The notes: generated by a model from the letters alone, not told the origin. 64,000 nucleotides of DNA from CAWDMC01 sp963803295 (GCA_963803295.1 CAWDMC010000028.1:186001-250000), one strand, 5' to 3'; shown: positions 23,227 to 33,657, counted from the first letter of the stretch. Numbers and translations are program-made.

Positions 23227-26200
23227 ATGCTTAAATCAGCGCGTGAAAGAGTCTCACCCAGGTTTCTGGAGATCATGGTGTTCTTCTTATTCGGATTGGT
23301 CACGCTGGGAACGGGAGCCAGACGCCTCGGCGCACAGATTTCCGTTTCGAACACTTCACTAAGCGGGGTGGTTTACGACAGCTCCGGCGCGGCCATACCT
23401 GGGGCGCAGGTAACGTTATCGAGCACTACCCAGAGTTTCAGTCGAACCTTCGTGAGCTTACCTGATGGGCGCTACACCTTTGCCGCAGTGCCACCGGGCA
23501 CGTACACACTTAAAGTGGAGAAATCCGGTTTTAATGCCTATCAACAGACAGGAATCCTCTTGGAGGTTGCTCAGCCTGCAACGCAGGATGTCTCCTTGCA
23601 GGTCGGTGCTGTGAACCAGTCGGTTACTGTGACGAGTTCGGCGGCCATCCTGCAGACCTCAAATGCCAACGTCAGCACCAATCTCTCGGCTAGGCAAGTG
23701 ACGGAGCTCCCGCTCAACCTGCGCAATGTCTTCGGTCTAATCTTCACGAATTCGATGGCCAACAACAGTGCGCAATGGCAAATCCTGAGTGGCGGCAGCA
23801 CTAGGGGAATTCAGGACGGCGACATTGGATTCATGAATTTCGGTGGAGGGCGCTTTGGAACCACGGCCTACCTGCTTGACGGACATTGGGACAATTCGAA
23901 TGACTGGGACGCGCCGATCTGGGTTCCCGGCATCGACGAGACCCAGGAAATGAGAATTCAGACCAACACTTTTACCGCGCAATACGGATGGAGCACAGGC
24001 AACGTGGTGAACGTGGTGACCAAGGGCGGCGGGAGCCAGTTGCACGGCGATGTCTGGGAATTCCTGCGGAACAGCGCCTTGGACGCTAACACGTTCTTTA
24101 ACAATGCGGGCGGGGTAAAAAGACCCGTGTTCCGACGCAACCAATTCGGAGGCACGTTGGGAGGACCGGTCTACCTTCCTCATCTCTATGAGCAACGTGA
24201 CAAGACTTTCTTCTTCGTCAGCTACGAGGGCAATCGCGAATCGACTCCTGCTACCGCCCTCTACACCTTACCCACAACAGATTTCCGCAGCGGCAACTTT
24301 GCGGCTTTGCTCGGGTCCCAGATCGGAAGTGACTGTTTGGGCAGGCCGGTCCTATCGGGGCAGCTCTACAATCCATTTACGACGCGAAGCGTAACCAATG
24401 GACAACTGGACCCGACAACCGGGGTGGTCGCTACGTGCAGCGGCAAAATCCGTGATCCATTTGCAGGGAATATCATTCCTTCTGGCCTGATCAATTCGGT
24501 TTCCAAGAACATGCTGCAGTATTGGCCTAACCCGAGCAATTCCGCAATAACATCGAACTACACTGCAACTGGACCTCTTGCCGTAGGATATGACAGGGGC
24601 AACGGCCGAATCGATCACAACTTCAGCGATAAAGCCCGAATGTTCTTCCGTGTTTCCATCGAGCATGAGTTCAAGACCGAATTCCCGCCGTTGTACGGTA
24701 CGAACGATGTGGGTGGCCCGGGATCGATCCGGCCGGAGAACCGCTGGGATTACGGCGCCAATTACGTGCGCACGATCGACCCCACCACTGTCCTGACCGT
24801 CACGGCCGGCTGGAATCGATGGGACGAGGATCTTAATCCACAAGGCAGAGGATTCAAGAACTCCGCTCTTGGCTTACCATCTTTCCTCGACGGCATTGCA
24901 GATAATTTCCCCACGGTGGGCCTTGCTGGAACCAACGGCCTCGGGGTGGGTGCAGGCGCGCTGAACCCACGCGAGGTCAGAAGCTTTGCCACGGATCTCA
25001 CCAAGATTCGCGGTTCGCACACACTTACAACAGGTTTCATGTTCGTGAGTCACCAGACACCGAACCACTATTACAACCAGGCGAATTTCAACTTCGGCTC
25101 GAACTTCACCCAGGGGCCGGACCCCTTGACCGCAAACCCCGCCACAGGCTGGGATTTTGCGTCATTCCTGCTGGGCACGGGAAGCGGCGGTGTTACCATC
25201 AACGCCGATTCCATGAACTCGAACACGTGGTATGGCCTGTATCTACAGGACGACTGGAAGGCCACGCGTAAGCTTACCTTGAATCTGGGAATTCGTTGGG
25301 ACTACCAGACGGCAGTGTCGGAGAGGTTCAATCGCAATGCCTGGTTTGACCACACAGATCCGAATCCGGTCAGCACCGCGATCGGCTTTAATGTTCCGGG
25401 GCACCTGGTTTATGAAGGCGGCGGGAATGGAAACCGTCACGGCATGTATGTTCCCCAGGGCACGAACTTCGCGCCACGCATCGGTTTGGCCTATCACCTT
25501 GCGAACAAGATAGTGATGCGAGCCGGCTTTGGTATGTTCTACACCGGGGCGGCGGAAATTGGGGGTTATCAAGGACTTGACCTCTACGGATTTACGGAGA
25601 CCACACCTTTTGTCGGCTCCGTGGACGGCATTACGCCAACCAACCTGTTGAGCAATCCATTTCCGCAGGGATTGATTCAGCCGCCAGGCAAGTCGCAAGG
25701 GGCGCTCACTAACCTCGGCCGGAACATCAATGCCTGGGAAGGCCGCCGCCCAACGCCTTATGTGGTGCAATGGACGTACGGCGTTCAGTACGAAATGTCG
25801 CCCAACAACCTGTTTGAGGCCACGTATATCGGCAACCACGGCGTTAAACTGCTGTTTGGCGGGCTTCCTATGAACCAACTGGATTCCAAGTATTTCTCGA
25901 TGGGCGACTCTCTGCTGGATCCCGTTCCCAATCCCTTCTACAACTATTTCCAGGCGAATAGTCTGCAGAGTGATTGCGGTTTGGACGGGCCCACGATTCC
26001 GCAAGGCCAATTGCTCAGGCCTTACCCCGAATATTGTGGAGTGAATTCCGTACAGAGGCCGGCGTCATTCTCCGGCTATAATGCGCTGCAGTTGACGTTT
26101 ACCCACCGCTGGAGCCAGGGACTTCAGTTCGTCGCATCCTTTACAGCTTCCAAGTATCTCAGCAATGCGGAGGGCTGGGAGTCGTGGACCTACTTCAACG

Positions 26201-26799
26201 CGGGATCGGTCCGCAACTATTATGACCTATCTGCGGAGAAATCGCTTGATGGTGCCGATATTCCGAAAAGCCTGGTTCTAAACTACATCTATGAAATACC
26301 CGTTGGCCGCGGAAAACACTTCGGCAGCAGCATGAGCACTCCCCTGAACGCCGTTCTCGGCGGATGGCAGGTTTCAGGAATAACGACGTTGAAGGACGGA
26401 TTCCCTCTGAGCATAATCGCCAATAACAACAACACGGGGCTGCTGGGGGGCACCCAGCGGCCCAACCTGGTCGGTGATCCCCACGTGGCGAATCCGACGA
26501 TCCAGGAATGGTTCAACCCAGCCTCTTTTGCCCAGCCTCCCGCGTACAGTTTTGGCAACGTGCCTCGTACCATGCCGAACCTGCGCGCGCCGGGAATCAA
26601 CACCACTGACTTTGGGATTCAAAAGTGGTGGAACTGGGGCGAGAAACTAAGGGTTCAATTCCGCGCCGAAACGTTCAACATCGCGAATCATCCGCAGTTC
26701 TTCGCGCCAGTTGCAAATTTCGGTGATCCGCGGTTTGGTCGGATTACTTCAGCCTACCCCGGTCGCGATATTCAGTTCAGCATGAAAGTCTACTGGTAG
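23227..26799 (+). CDS. Oar-like TonB-dependent outer-membrane receptor
   Basis: The protein (1190 aa) starts with a signal peptide (FLEIMVFFLFGLVTLG, cleavage near LGAQ). A carboxypeptidase-regulatory-like domain follows (LSGVVYDSSGAAIPGAQVTL to DVSLQVG, about residues 40-130), then a plug domain (VTELPLNLRNVFGL, GQ-type loops, VVNVVTKGGGSQLHGD) and a large beta-barrel ending in FSMKVYW, whose terminal aromatic fits outer-membrane insertion. Such Oar-like receptors are typical of acidobacteria and import large substrates, often oligosaccharides, using TonB energy. The start at 23227 is preceded by a G-rich site. Sugar genes on both sides and the LacI-type operator suggest a glycan substrate. 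Confidence 0.88.
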   Translation: MLKSARERVSPRFLEIMVFFLFGLVTLGTGARRLGAQISVSNTSLSGVVYDSSGAAIPGAQVTLSSTTQSFSRTFVSLPDGRYTFAAVPPGTYTLKVEKSGFNAYQQTGILLEVAQPATQDVSLQVGAVNQSVTVTSSAAILQTSNANVSTNLSARQVTELPLNLRNVFGLIFTNSMANNSAQWQILSGGSTRGIQDGDIGFMNFGGGRFGTTAYLLDGHWDNSNDWDAPIWVPGIDETQEMRIQTNTFTAQYGWSTGNVVNVVTKGGGSQLHGDVWEFLRNSALDANTFFNNAGGVKRPVFRRNQFGGTLGGPVYLPHLYEQRDKTFFFVSYEGNRESTPATALYTLPTTDFRSGNFAALLGSQIGSDCLGRPVLSGQLYNPFTTRSVTNGQLDPTTGVVATCSGKIRDPFAGNIIPSGLINSVSKNMLQYWPNPSNSAITSNYTATGPLAVGYDRGNGRIDHNFSDKARMFFRVSIEHEFKTEFPPLYGTNDVGGPGSIRPENRWDYGANYVRTIDPTTVLTVTAGWNRWDEDLNPQGRGFKNSALGLPSFLDGIADNFPTVGLAGTNGLGVGAGALNPREVRSFATDLTKIRGSHTLTTGFMFVSHQTPNHYYNQANFNFGSNFTQGPDPLTANPATGWDFASFLLGTGSGGVTINADSMNSNTWYGLYLQDDWKATRKLTLNLGIRWDYQTAVSERFNRNAWFDHTDPNPVSTAIGFNVPGHLVYEGGGNGNRHGMYVPQGTNFAPRIGLAYHLANKIVMRAGFGMFYTGAAEIGGYQGLDLYGFTETTPFVGSVDGITPTNLLSNPFPQGLIQPPGKSQGALTNLGRNINAWEGRRPTPYVVQWTYGVQYEMSPNNLFEATYIGNHGVKLLFGGLPMNQLDSKYFSMGDSLLDPVPNPFYNYFQANSLQSDCGLDGPTIPQGQLLRPYPEYCGVNSVQRPASFSGYNALQLTFTHRWSQGLQFVASFTASKYLSNAEGWESWTYFNAGSVRNYYDLSAEKSLDGADIPKSLVLNYIYEIPVGRGKHFGSSMSTPLNAVLGGWQVSGITTLKDGFPLSIIANNNNTGLLGGTQRPNLVGDPHVANPTIQEWFNPASFAQPPAYSFGNVPRTMPNLRAPGINTTDFGIQKWWNWGEKLRVQFRAETFNIANHPQFFAPVANFGDPRFGRITSAYPGRDIQFSMKVYW

Positions 26800-26824
26800 A
26801 TTTACTAGCCTGTATCGCTGTAGC

Positions 26825-26841
26825 GCCGCTCTGTGAGCGGC
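26825..26841. repeat. Palindromic hairpin repeat, copy 2
   Basis: GCCGCTC-TGT-GAGCGGC, identical to 22742-22758. It lies 26 bases after the receptor stop and could act as a transcript 3' stabiliser, but the same sequence upstream of the gene argues for a dispersed repeat. Confidence 0.6.
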
Positions 26842-26966
26842 GAAGTTACGAAAGGCCGCCAGCCCTAGACCGGTGCTACGGCAGTTGATTTTCCGGGACG
26901 CCGCATTCAGATTGAATTTGCCAGCCAGGGAAAAAGCTTTGGTGGCGGCATTGAACGGTTGAGACA

Positions 26967-28976
26967 TTGGCCTTCAGACGCTTGCTCCCGCGATTTGCTT
27001 ACCTGCTTCCACTCTTCGCTTTGGTTTTTCATCTCGGCCTGAAGCGTAGCTTCTGCCGTGCGACTGGAGGTTTACCTCGAGCATGGCTCAGCAGGGGACA
27101 CTCGGCGTCTGGACCTGACGATCAACTCGAGGTTCTTATTGGAGAGGCGCAGCAAGCCCAGAAGCGCGGCGACTACGCGGCGGCGGCAAACCGATATCAA
27201 GAAGCCTTAAAGCTGCGTCCTCATTTTGCCGAGGTGCGTGCCAATCTCGGCCTTATGTATCACCTGCTGGGAGAGTACAGGAAAGCAACCGGAAGCTTTG
27301 AGGCCGCGCTCCGCGACAAACAGGATTTGCTGGTTCCGAACTTATTCCTCGGTCTCGACCTGCTGCAGTTGCACAAGCCAAAAGAAGCCCTTCCTTACCT
27401 TCAGCGTGCCCAGCGCTTGGATCCGCGCGAAGGACGAGCGGCTTTAGCCCTGGGCCAGGCCCATGCGGACCTGCGCGAGTTCCCAGAGGCCAACAGCTGG
27501 TACTTTCGTGCAGCGCAGTTGAATAGTAAGGATGCTGAGGCCCTTTATGGACTTGGCATCACCTACCTCCATCTCCACAATACGGCAGCGAAAGACCTCG
27601 GTATGAAAGGACCGGATTCGCCCTACGACAAGAGATTGTTGGCCGAGTCAATGGAACAGCAAGACCGCACGGCCGACGCGATCAATGTCTATAAGAAGCT
27701 CTTGGAATCGCAAACAAGGTGGCCCGGACTGCACACCGCTCTTGGTTTTGACTACCTTGCGCAGCGGGAAGTCCCCAAAGCAAAAGCGGAGTTTCAGGCG
27801 GAACTGGGCCGCAACCCCGGCTTTTTGCTGGCGCGGCTGGGTTTGGCGTGCTCCCTGGTGGAGGAGGGAAACTCGGACGGGTGGATGCAAGAGATCGAGG
27901 GAGTTTGGAAAAGCGACCCCAACTTCTTGCGGGCAAACATAAGCCGTTTTTCTTCAGGCCTTCCTCCGGAGAAAGTGGGCGCGCTCAGGAAGAAACTGAA
28001 TCAAGAGACCTCCGGTGCGTCGGAGGCCAATCTGAAGAGTCTCCTGCAGGACAGCTTCGATCGACCCGTACGGGGGCCGACAAACGAAGTCTCACGGAAT
28101 GCGCAGGGTGGCGGGCTGCCAAACCCGCAGAAAGCGCCCGCCGGCGATGAATCAAGTGCGTCGCTTTTGTATCAGCGCGGACACTACACCGCGTGCGAGC
28201 AGAAGATTGGCCATGATCTCGGCCGTCTTGATCGCGAGTCGTTGTTGCTCCTTGCAAGGTGCGGCTACTATTCGGGTGACTACCGAACCAGCTTTCTTTC
28301 AGCAGGGCAACTACTCACCAAAAGTTCAGAGGATCTCGAGGCCCTATACTGGCGGGCGGCTTCCAGCTCCAAACTGGCCATCAGCGCCTTGCTCAGCGCC
28401 GGCCTGGCAGATCCTGAGTCCTATCGTGTTCATCTGCTGCTCGGCGGGTCTTACCGGGATATGAAAAAGTACAAGGAGTCCGAAACAGAGTACAAGAAGG
28501 CGCTCGAGATCAGGCCGAAGGAGCCGGCTGTCCGCCTGGGACTGGCCACGCTATATTGGCAGAGCCGGAAATATGACAGCGCGGTTCCGGAACTAGAGGA
28601 AGTCCTGGCGGCCAGACCTGGCGATCCTGAGGCGAGCTATCTGATGGGAGATATTCTGGTTGGTCGTCACCAGTTCTCGGATGCGCAACCTTATTTGACG
28701 GCTGCCCTCGGTGCCACGGGGAAGACTGTCTATTACGCCCACGCGCTGCTTGGAAAGATCGATGCCTCTCAGGACCATGCTGACGAAGCGATCAAACAAC
28801 TTAAACAGGCACTGCCCGGGGATGACGATGGGAGCTTCCACTTCCAGATTTACCAGCTGTACAAGAAAGTCGGCGATTCTAAGGCAGCCGCGATAGCACT
28901 TCGTGATTCCGAAGAACTTCGGCGGAAACAGGCTTACAGTCGGCAGTCGGCAATGGAAAGCGCCAACGGTTTGTAG
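26967..28976 (+). CDS. Secreted or periplasmic TPR-repeat protein
   Basis: The protein (669 aa) starts with a basic/hydrophobic leader (MAFRRLLPRFAYLLPLFALV) that looks like a signal peptide or anchor. Two blocks of tetratricopeptide repeats follow, about residues 55-290 (AAANRYQEALKLRPHFAEVR, AVALG-type helices) and about 415-655 (ESETEYKKALEIRPKEPAVR, AVPELEEVLAARPGDPEASY), separated by a charged, probably flexible linker. TPR proteins scaffold protein assemblies. It follows the receptor gene directly and may work with it at the envelope. The start is a TTG at 26967 with only a weak ribosome binding site, so the exact N-terminus is uncertain. Confidence 0.75.
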   Translation: MAFRRLLPRFAYLLPLFALVFHLGLKRSFCRATGGLPRAWLSRGHSASGPDDQLEVLIGEAQQAQKRGDYAAAANRYQEALKLRPHFAEVRANLGLMYHLLGEYRKATGSFEAALRDKQDLLVPNLFLGLDLLQLHKPKEALPYLQRAQRLDPREGRAALALGQAHADLREFPEANSWYFRAAQLNSKDAEALYGLGITYLHLHNTAAKDLGMKGPDSPYDKRLLAESMEQQDRTADAINVYKKLLESQTRWPGLHTALGFDYLAQREVPKAKAEFQAELGRNPGFLLARLGLACSLVEEGNSDGWMQEIEGVWKSDPNFLRANISRFSSGLPPEKVGALRKKLNQETSGASEANLKSLLQDSFDRPVRGPTNEVSRNAQGGGLPNPQKAPAGDESSASLLYQRGHYTACEQKIGHDLGRLDRESLLLLARCGYYSGDYRTSFLSAGQLLTKSSEDLEALYWRAASSSKLAISALLSAGLADPESYRVHLLLGGSYRDMKKYKESETEYKKALEIRPKEPAVRLGLATLYWQSRKYDSAVPELEEVLAARPGDPEASYLMGDILVGRHQFSDAQPYLTAALGATGKTVYYAHALLGKIDASQDHADEAIKQLKQALPGDDDGSFHFQIYQLYKKVGDSKAAAIALRDSEELRRKQAYSRQSAMESANGL

Positions 28977-29024
28977 TTCCGCACTGGACTCTGAAACACC
29001 AGGCCGCTTTGGGAGAAATAGTCA

Positions 29025-31760
29025 ATGAGACGACGCTCATTCCTTAAGGTTGTTGCGGGTTCGATCGGCGTCGCAGCCTATGATCCGCGCGCCGGGTATG
29101 GAGCGGAAGGAGGGAGGGCCGAAGAAGGAGCGAAGCCGGCGGACAATTCCGGCAGCAACGATTTTGTTGCCCTGGCTCGTGAACTTGCCGCAGAAAAGCG
29201 CACTGTAATTGGCGTACTGCGCGATCCGAATTTCGCCGGTCGCGAAGTGCCCGCCAGTCTCCGCCCGGAACATTTCCAAGAGGTCTGGGGCTCGCGCAAA
29301 GACGTTCGTGTCGTTCTCCTCGACAAAGATCAAATTCGGTCCTATTCGATACTCTTCAAGGGCCGGATGGATGTTCTCGTATATTCCTATGGTTCGCTCT
29401 ATCCCATGGACAGTTTCTCTCTGTTTACGGGGGACGCTTTGACCCATTTTCTTGGGCGCGGCGGAGCGGTGCTGACAACGGGAGGCGTGCCGTTCGCAAT
29501 GCCGGTCAGCGACGAGGGAAGGCCGGCCTTAAAGGACCCCGTGCAACCCGATGGGTTGAGCCTCAACAATGAGCTTTACGAAAGATGGGTGGCGCCGCTT
29601 GGTTACAAATACTACGTCCATCCGTTCCCGCCGGTCGAAACCCGTGTTGACCAGCGCTATCTGCCGAATCTCCCGGGCAAGCTCAACGTGGCAGGTTGCC
29701 CGTTGGGGATCGTGGCCAACAACAGCTCGCATGAACCCGTTCCCAAATGCGCACACGGCAACGTCTTTCCGGAGCGCTACCCGGCCCGGCAGGTGATCCC
29801 CTTCCTGTGGGGCACCGATAGTTACGGTCAAGTCCTCGCCGTCAATGGCTTGCTCATCCAGGATTTTGAAAATGGCAGCCGCCGGATTCACCTTGCTCAT
29901 CAGGCAGAACCACATCCGCTCTCGCCCAGTTCTGCAACCTCTTCGGCACTCATGAACGGCCTACTCGATTTGCTTACGAACCGGCTCGTGGCCAAAGAGC
30001 CTGAAACGAACTATGCCTGCTTCCGGCAGGGTGAATCAGTTCTAGTGCGTTCAGAAGCGTTGAGCTTTGAGCCTGGCGATACCGAGGCCGAACTTGTTCT
30101 GGAAATCCGAGGCAACGGCCAGACGGTGGACTCGCACACCGAGTCCGTGCGAATTCCAGCGAAGCAGAGCCTTACCCGGGAATGGACTTGGACTCCTCCG
30201 CACTTCGAGACAGACGAATACGAAGTCTCATTCAGCGTCAGGCGGCACGGCCAGACCGTGTCGGGCGCTGAGAACGGATTTGTAGTATGGAACGAGGAGG
30301 TGGCACGGCGCGGCCCCCAGGTCAAAGCACAAGGGAAGTACTTCCACCTCAATGGTTCGGAGTCTTTCCTGAGTGGTACGAACTACTATGAATCCACGCG
30401 CGGCGAGATCATGTGGTACCGGCCCAATGTCAAGCGCGTCGCCGATGACCTGCGGCAGATGCGCGCCTGTGGCGTGAACTACATCCGGCCCCACTATCAT
30501 CACCTGAAATGGTTTAAGGACTACCTGCTGTTTCAGCAGAATCGGCTTCTTCCCTACTTTTCAAGCCTGGAAGCTGTGGAGAGCCCTCTGCCTGACGAGC
30601 GTACCTGGCGGATCTGGGATGCGTACACTTATCTATGCCAGAAGTTCGGAATCGTTTACGGCGGTGATCTGTTCACGCTGGTACCGGAGGAGATGGGCGA
30701 TCCCCGCGGCTGGTTTCCCCTCCGCGAGAGTGTCTATTGCCCGGAGAAGCGAGCGGTAGAAGAGGAGTTTCTGCGGCAAATCAGCTTGCGCTATAAGAAT
30801 GTGCCGGGTATCGCCTGGGATCTGTGGAATGAACCGGGAGTACCGGTCACGGCCCTTAAAGGTTGGACTGATGCCCTGCGCGCGACGATTGAGAAAACCG
30901 GAAGCTCCCGCCTCATCACTCTTGGGGGAGGATCGGGCGAAGAACTCGGCGACGCGATTGACTACCTGGGCCTGCACTCGGGATCCCATACTATTCGCGA
31001 TAAGGTGAATAAATCGGCCAGACCGGCCATGATGCAGGAAATCTACATGGATCATCCTGAAGATCTTCCTAGCGAGCTGATCCAAGCCGAAGACATGAGG
31101 GAAGGTGTCCTGGCGACGGTGAAGAACGGCTACTGCGGGGTGGCACCGTGGTCCTGGACCCGCCAGCAGAGGCTCTGGCAGGATTCCTACGAGCACGATC
31201 CTCACTTCCGCATGGAAAGCTGGGATGACCGCCTGGGGACCCACGTTCATGACGACGCAACTCTGAAGCCTGCCGGCCAGGTCTTTCGCAATCTTGCCAC
31301 GCTGCTGCGGACTGTCGGACTTTCGGATTTTGACAGCTCTACCGGCCATGTAGCCACAGACCGCGGTGAATTGATTGTTAAGCTGAAAGATGCGGACGAG
31401 TCTAAGAGCTACTCTCTCTATCATGTGTCAGGGGATCACTGCTTCGCCGCTATGGCGCTCGGCTCCGCCTCATGGAACGGGAAGCAGTTGCTATCGGGAC
31501 CTCCCCGCGCCTACGTTTATATTTTCGGTGAAGATCGCCATGATGTCCTTTTTGCCAAGCGGATTTTTGCGAAGACTGAGGCGCCCGGCCGAATGGCGCT
31601 TTACGGTCGGTCGGAGAGGCCGCAGTCAGTAAGGCTCGTTGATCTGTCTCCACTAGGAAACAAGACTCTCGAACCCCTGCAATGGTCGCCCGGCGCTGAT
31701 AGAATCGAGATTACTATCGGACCTAATATGCAGGCCTATTGGGTACAACTGGAGTGGTAG
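29025..31760 (+). CDS. Tat-exported multidomain glycoside hydrolase-like protein
   Basis: The protein (911 aa) has a Tat leader (MRRRSFLKVVAGSIGVAAYD). Residues about 45-310 look like a glutamine-amidotransferase/ThuA-like fold (DVLVYSYGSLYPM, FLGRGGAVLTTGGVPF). A beta-sandwich follows (about 330-430), then a clan A TIM barrel (about 435-770) with the acid/base Glu in WDLWNEPG (about 603) and a nucleophile Glu in MMQEIYMD (about 672), and a C-terminal beta domain. Both catalytic residues are in the positions expected for GH5/GH2-type retaining enzymes; the substrate is unknown. GGGAGA precedes the ATG. Confidence 0.7.
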   Translation: MRRRSFLKVVAGSIGVAAYDPRAGYGAEGGRAEEGAKPADNSGSNDFVALARELAAEKRTVIGVLRDPNFAGREVPASLRPEHFQEVWGSRKDVRVVLLDKDQIRSYSILFKGRMDVLVYSYGSLYPMDSFSLFTGDALTHFLGRGGAVLTTGGVPFAMPVSDEGRPALKDPVQPDGLSLNNELYERWVAPLGYKYYVHPFPPVETRVDQRYLPNLPGKLNVAGCPLGIVANNSSHEPVPKCAHGNVFPERYPARQVIPFLWGTDSYGQVLAVNGLLIQDFENGSRRIHLAHQAEPHPLSPSSATSSALMNGLLDLLTNRLVAKEPETNYACFRQGESVLVRSEALSFEPGDTEAELVLEIRGNGQTVDSHTESVRIPAKQSLTREWTWTPPHFETDEYEVSFSVRRHGQTVSGAENGFVVWNEEVARRGPQVKAQGKYFHLNGSESFLSGTNYYESTRGEIMWYRPNVKRVADDLRQMRACGVNYIRPHYHHLKWFKDYLLFQQNRLLPYFSSLEAVESPLPDERTWRIWDAYTYLCQKFGIVYGGDLFTLVPEEMGDPRGWFPLRESVYCPEKRAVEEEFLRQISLRYKNVPGIAWDLWNEPGVPVTALKGWTDALRATIEKTGSSRLITLGGGSGEELGDAIDYLGLHSGSHTIRDKVNKSARPAMMQEIYMDHPEDLPSELIQAEDMREGVLATVKNGYCGVAPWSWTRQQRLWQDSYEHDPHFRMESWDDRLGTHVHDDATLKPAGQVFRNLATLLRTVGLSDFDSSTGHVATDRGELIVKLKDADESKSYSLYHVSGDHCFAAMALGSASWNGKQLLSGPPRAYVYIFGEDRHDVLFAKRIFAKTEAPGRMALYGRSERPQSVRLVDLSPLGNKTLEPLQWSPGADRIEITIGPNMQAYWVQLEW

Positions 31761-31900
31761 GACGGTCCGCGGTGGTCTTGGGCGCTCCGGTTTCACACGG
31801 ATGAGGGCCGCGTTATCTTTCCTTCCCTTGGCTAATGCCCTGACATATCTTGCCGACGGCCCTCTCGGGAGCTAAGCCGCGGCTGGGGATTGAACCAATT

Positions 31901-33628
31901 ATGAATGTTTTTGCATTCGGTGCACCGGGAGTTTGGCTGGCGGGCGCAAACCGGCTCATTTCACTAAGTCTGTCGGATATGGTCATCATCGTGACGTACT
32001 TCATGATGGTGCTGGGGATCGGCATCTACTTGAAGAAGTACGCCAAGAGTGGAAGTGACTTTTTCCTGGCAGGACGGGAGATGACCGCTTGGGTGGCGGG
32101 GTTGAGTTTTCTCTCGGCGAACCTCGGGGCGATCGAACTGATGGGATGGGCGGCATCAGCCTATCAGTACGGTATCCTGGCAACCCATTTCTACTGGATT
32201 GCTGCCTTTCCCGCCATGGTCTTCCTGGCCTTGGTGATGATGCCCTTTTACTACATATCGAAGACGCACTCGGTGCCAGGCTATCTGCAATTGCGTTACG
32301 GGGAGGCGGCCCGGGGGCTGGCGGGTATTTCCTTCGCCGTCATGACGGTGCTGATGTCGGGCATCAACATGTACGCGATGGCACTGGTGATGAAGGTGGT
32401 GCTGGGTTGGAACATCCACTTCAGCATCTGGGTCTCATCGCTTACTGTGGCCATCTACGTGGCTTTGGGAGGTTTGTTTTCAGCGATCTTCAATGAGGTG
32501 CTGCAGTTTTTTCTGATCTGGTTGGGAGCGCTCCTGATCCCGATTTTGGGGCTGATTGAGGCGGGGGGCTGGTCGGGAGTGGTAGCGCGGATTCATCACA
32601 ACTTTCCTCAGGGAGACTACACTCACATGTGGCGCACGATGGCAACCTTCACGGGTAACCCGATGGGGGTTCATTGGACGGGCATGGTCTTTGGCCTGGG
32701 CGGAGCCATCGCGTTCGGTTACTGGACGACAGATTTCCTGGTGGTACAGCGAGCGCTGGCGGCCAAGGATCTGCGCTCGGCGAAAATGGCACCGATCATT
32801 GCTGCCTATTTTAAGTTGGCGGTGCCCCTGATTGTGGTCCTACCGGGATTGTTGGGCCTGGCATTGCTGCCGTTCAAGCTGGTACCCGAGACCCTCGCGG
32901 CAACGCAGCCGGGGTTGCACAGCTACAATGAAGTATTACCCCTGATGCTGGCGCGTTTTTGCGGGCCGGGACTGCTGGGACTGGGCATCACGGCTTTGAT
33001 TGCCGGATTCATGTCAGGGATGGCAGGCAATGTCAGCGCCTTCGCCACCGTATGGACCTACGACATTTACCGGCCCTACCTGCGCCAGGACGCGAGCGAC
33101 GCGCACTACGTGACTATGGGGCGCTGGTGCACGATCCTGGGAGTCCTCGTCAGCATCGGGGCGGCGTACCTGGTAACCCACTTCAAGAGCATCATGGATT
33201 ACATGCAGGCGCTGGTCAGCTTTTTCATTTCACCTCTTTTCGGCTCGGTGGTAATCGGGATGCTCTGGAAGCGGGCCACGCCCAAGGCGGGATTTTGGGG
33301 GTTGCTGGCAGGTACCTGCTCCTCAATTGGCATGTTTGCACTGGTGAAGGCCGATCCGACCAAACTTCGCTGGATTGCACTCTCGCCCAATGCCAAGGAC
33401 ATGGCCGAGAATCTCTACCGGGCTCTTTGGTCGCTTACGATTTGCATGGTTGTGACAGTGTTGGTGAGCTTGTTTACCGAGCCGAAACCGGCCCGCGAGT
33501 TGAACGGATTGGTTTACGGCCATACGGAAATACCAAGCGAGGGGGACATGCCTTTCTACAAGCGTCCACTCTTCCTCGGGGCTGGAGTCGGCATCGTTTT
33601 CGCTATCCTGCAATGGATCTTCTGGTAG
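31901..33628 (+). CDS. Sodium:solute symporter (SSS family)
   Basis: The protein (575 aa) has about 13-14 membrane segments of the LeuT-like SSS type. The family signature regions are present: a first helix (LSDMVIIVTYFMMVLGIGIY), KSGSDFFLAGREM, SFLSANLGAIELMGWA, YYISKTHSVPGYLQLRYG, and a GLGITALIAGFMSGMAGNVS stretch carrying the Na-site serines. SSS members import sugars, sialic acids, proline or carboxylates with sodium. The genes around it suggest a sugar or sugar acid. The start at 31901 (MNVFAF) is preferred over 31850 because the upstream codons have no membrane or leader character; no strong ribosome binding site decides it. Confidence 0.85.
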   Translation: MNVFAFGAPGVWLAGANRLISLSLSDMVIIVTYFMMVLGIGIYLKKYAKSGSDFFLAGREMTAWVAGLSFLSANLGAIELMGWAASAYQYGILATHFYWIAAFPAMVFLALVMMPFYYISKTHSVPGYLQLRYGEAARGLAGISFAVMTVLMSGINMYAMALVMKVVLGWNIHFSIWVSSLTVAIYVALGGLFSAIFNEVLQFFLIWLGALLIPILGLIEAGGWSGVVARIHHNFPQGDYTHMWRTMATFTGNPMGVHWTGMVFGLGGAIAFGYWTTDFLVVQRALAAKDLRSAKMAPIIAAYFKLAVPLIVVLPGLLGLALLPFKLVPETLAATQPGLHSYNEVLPLMLARFCGPGLLGLGITALIAGFMSGMAGNVSAFATVWTYDIYRPYLRQDASDAHYVTMGRWCTILGVLVSIGAAYLVTHFKSIMDYMQALVSFFISPLFGSVVIGMLWKRATPKAGFWGLLAGTCSSIGMFALVKADPTKLRWIALSPNAKDMAENLYRALWSLTICMVVTVLVSLFTEPKPARELNGLVYGHTEIPSEGDMPFYKRPLFLGAGVGIVFAILQWIFW

Positions 33629-33639
33629 GGCGGCGGACA

Positions 33640-33657
33640 GCGGAGCTAAAGCTCCGC
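33640..33657 (+). terminator. Hairpin after symporter gene
   Basis: GCGGAGC-TAAA-GCTCCGC, a perfect 7-bp stem with a tetraloop, 12 bases after the symporter stop. No T-run follows, so it may stabilise the 3' end or be a dispersed element rather than a strict intrinsic terminator. Confidence 0.45.
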
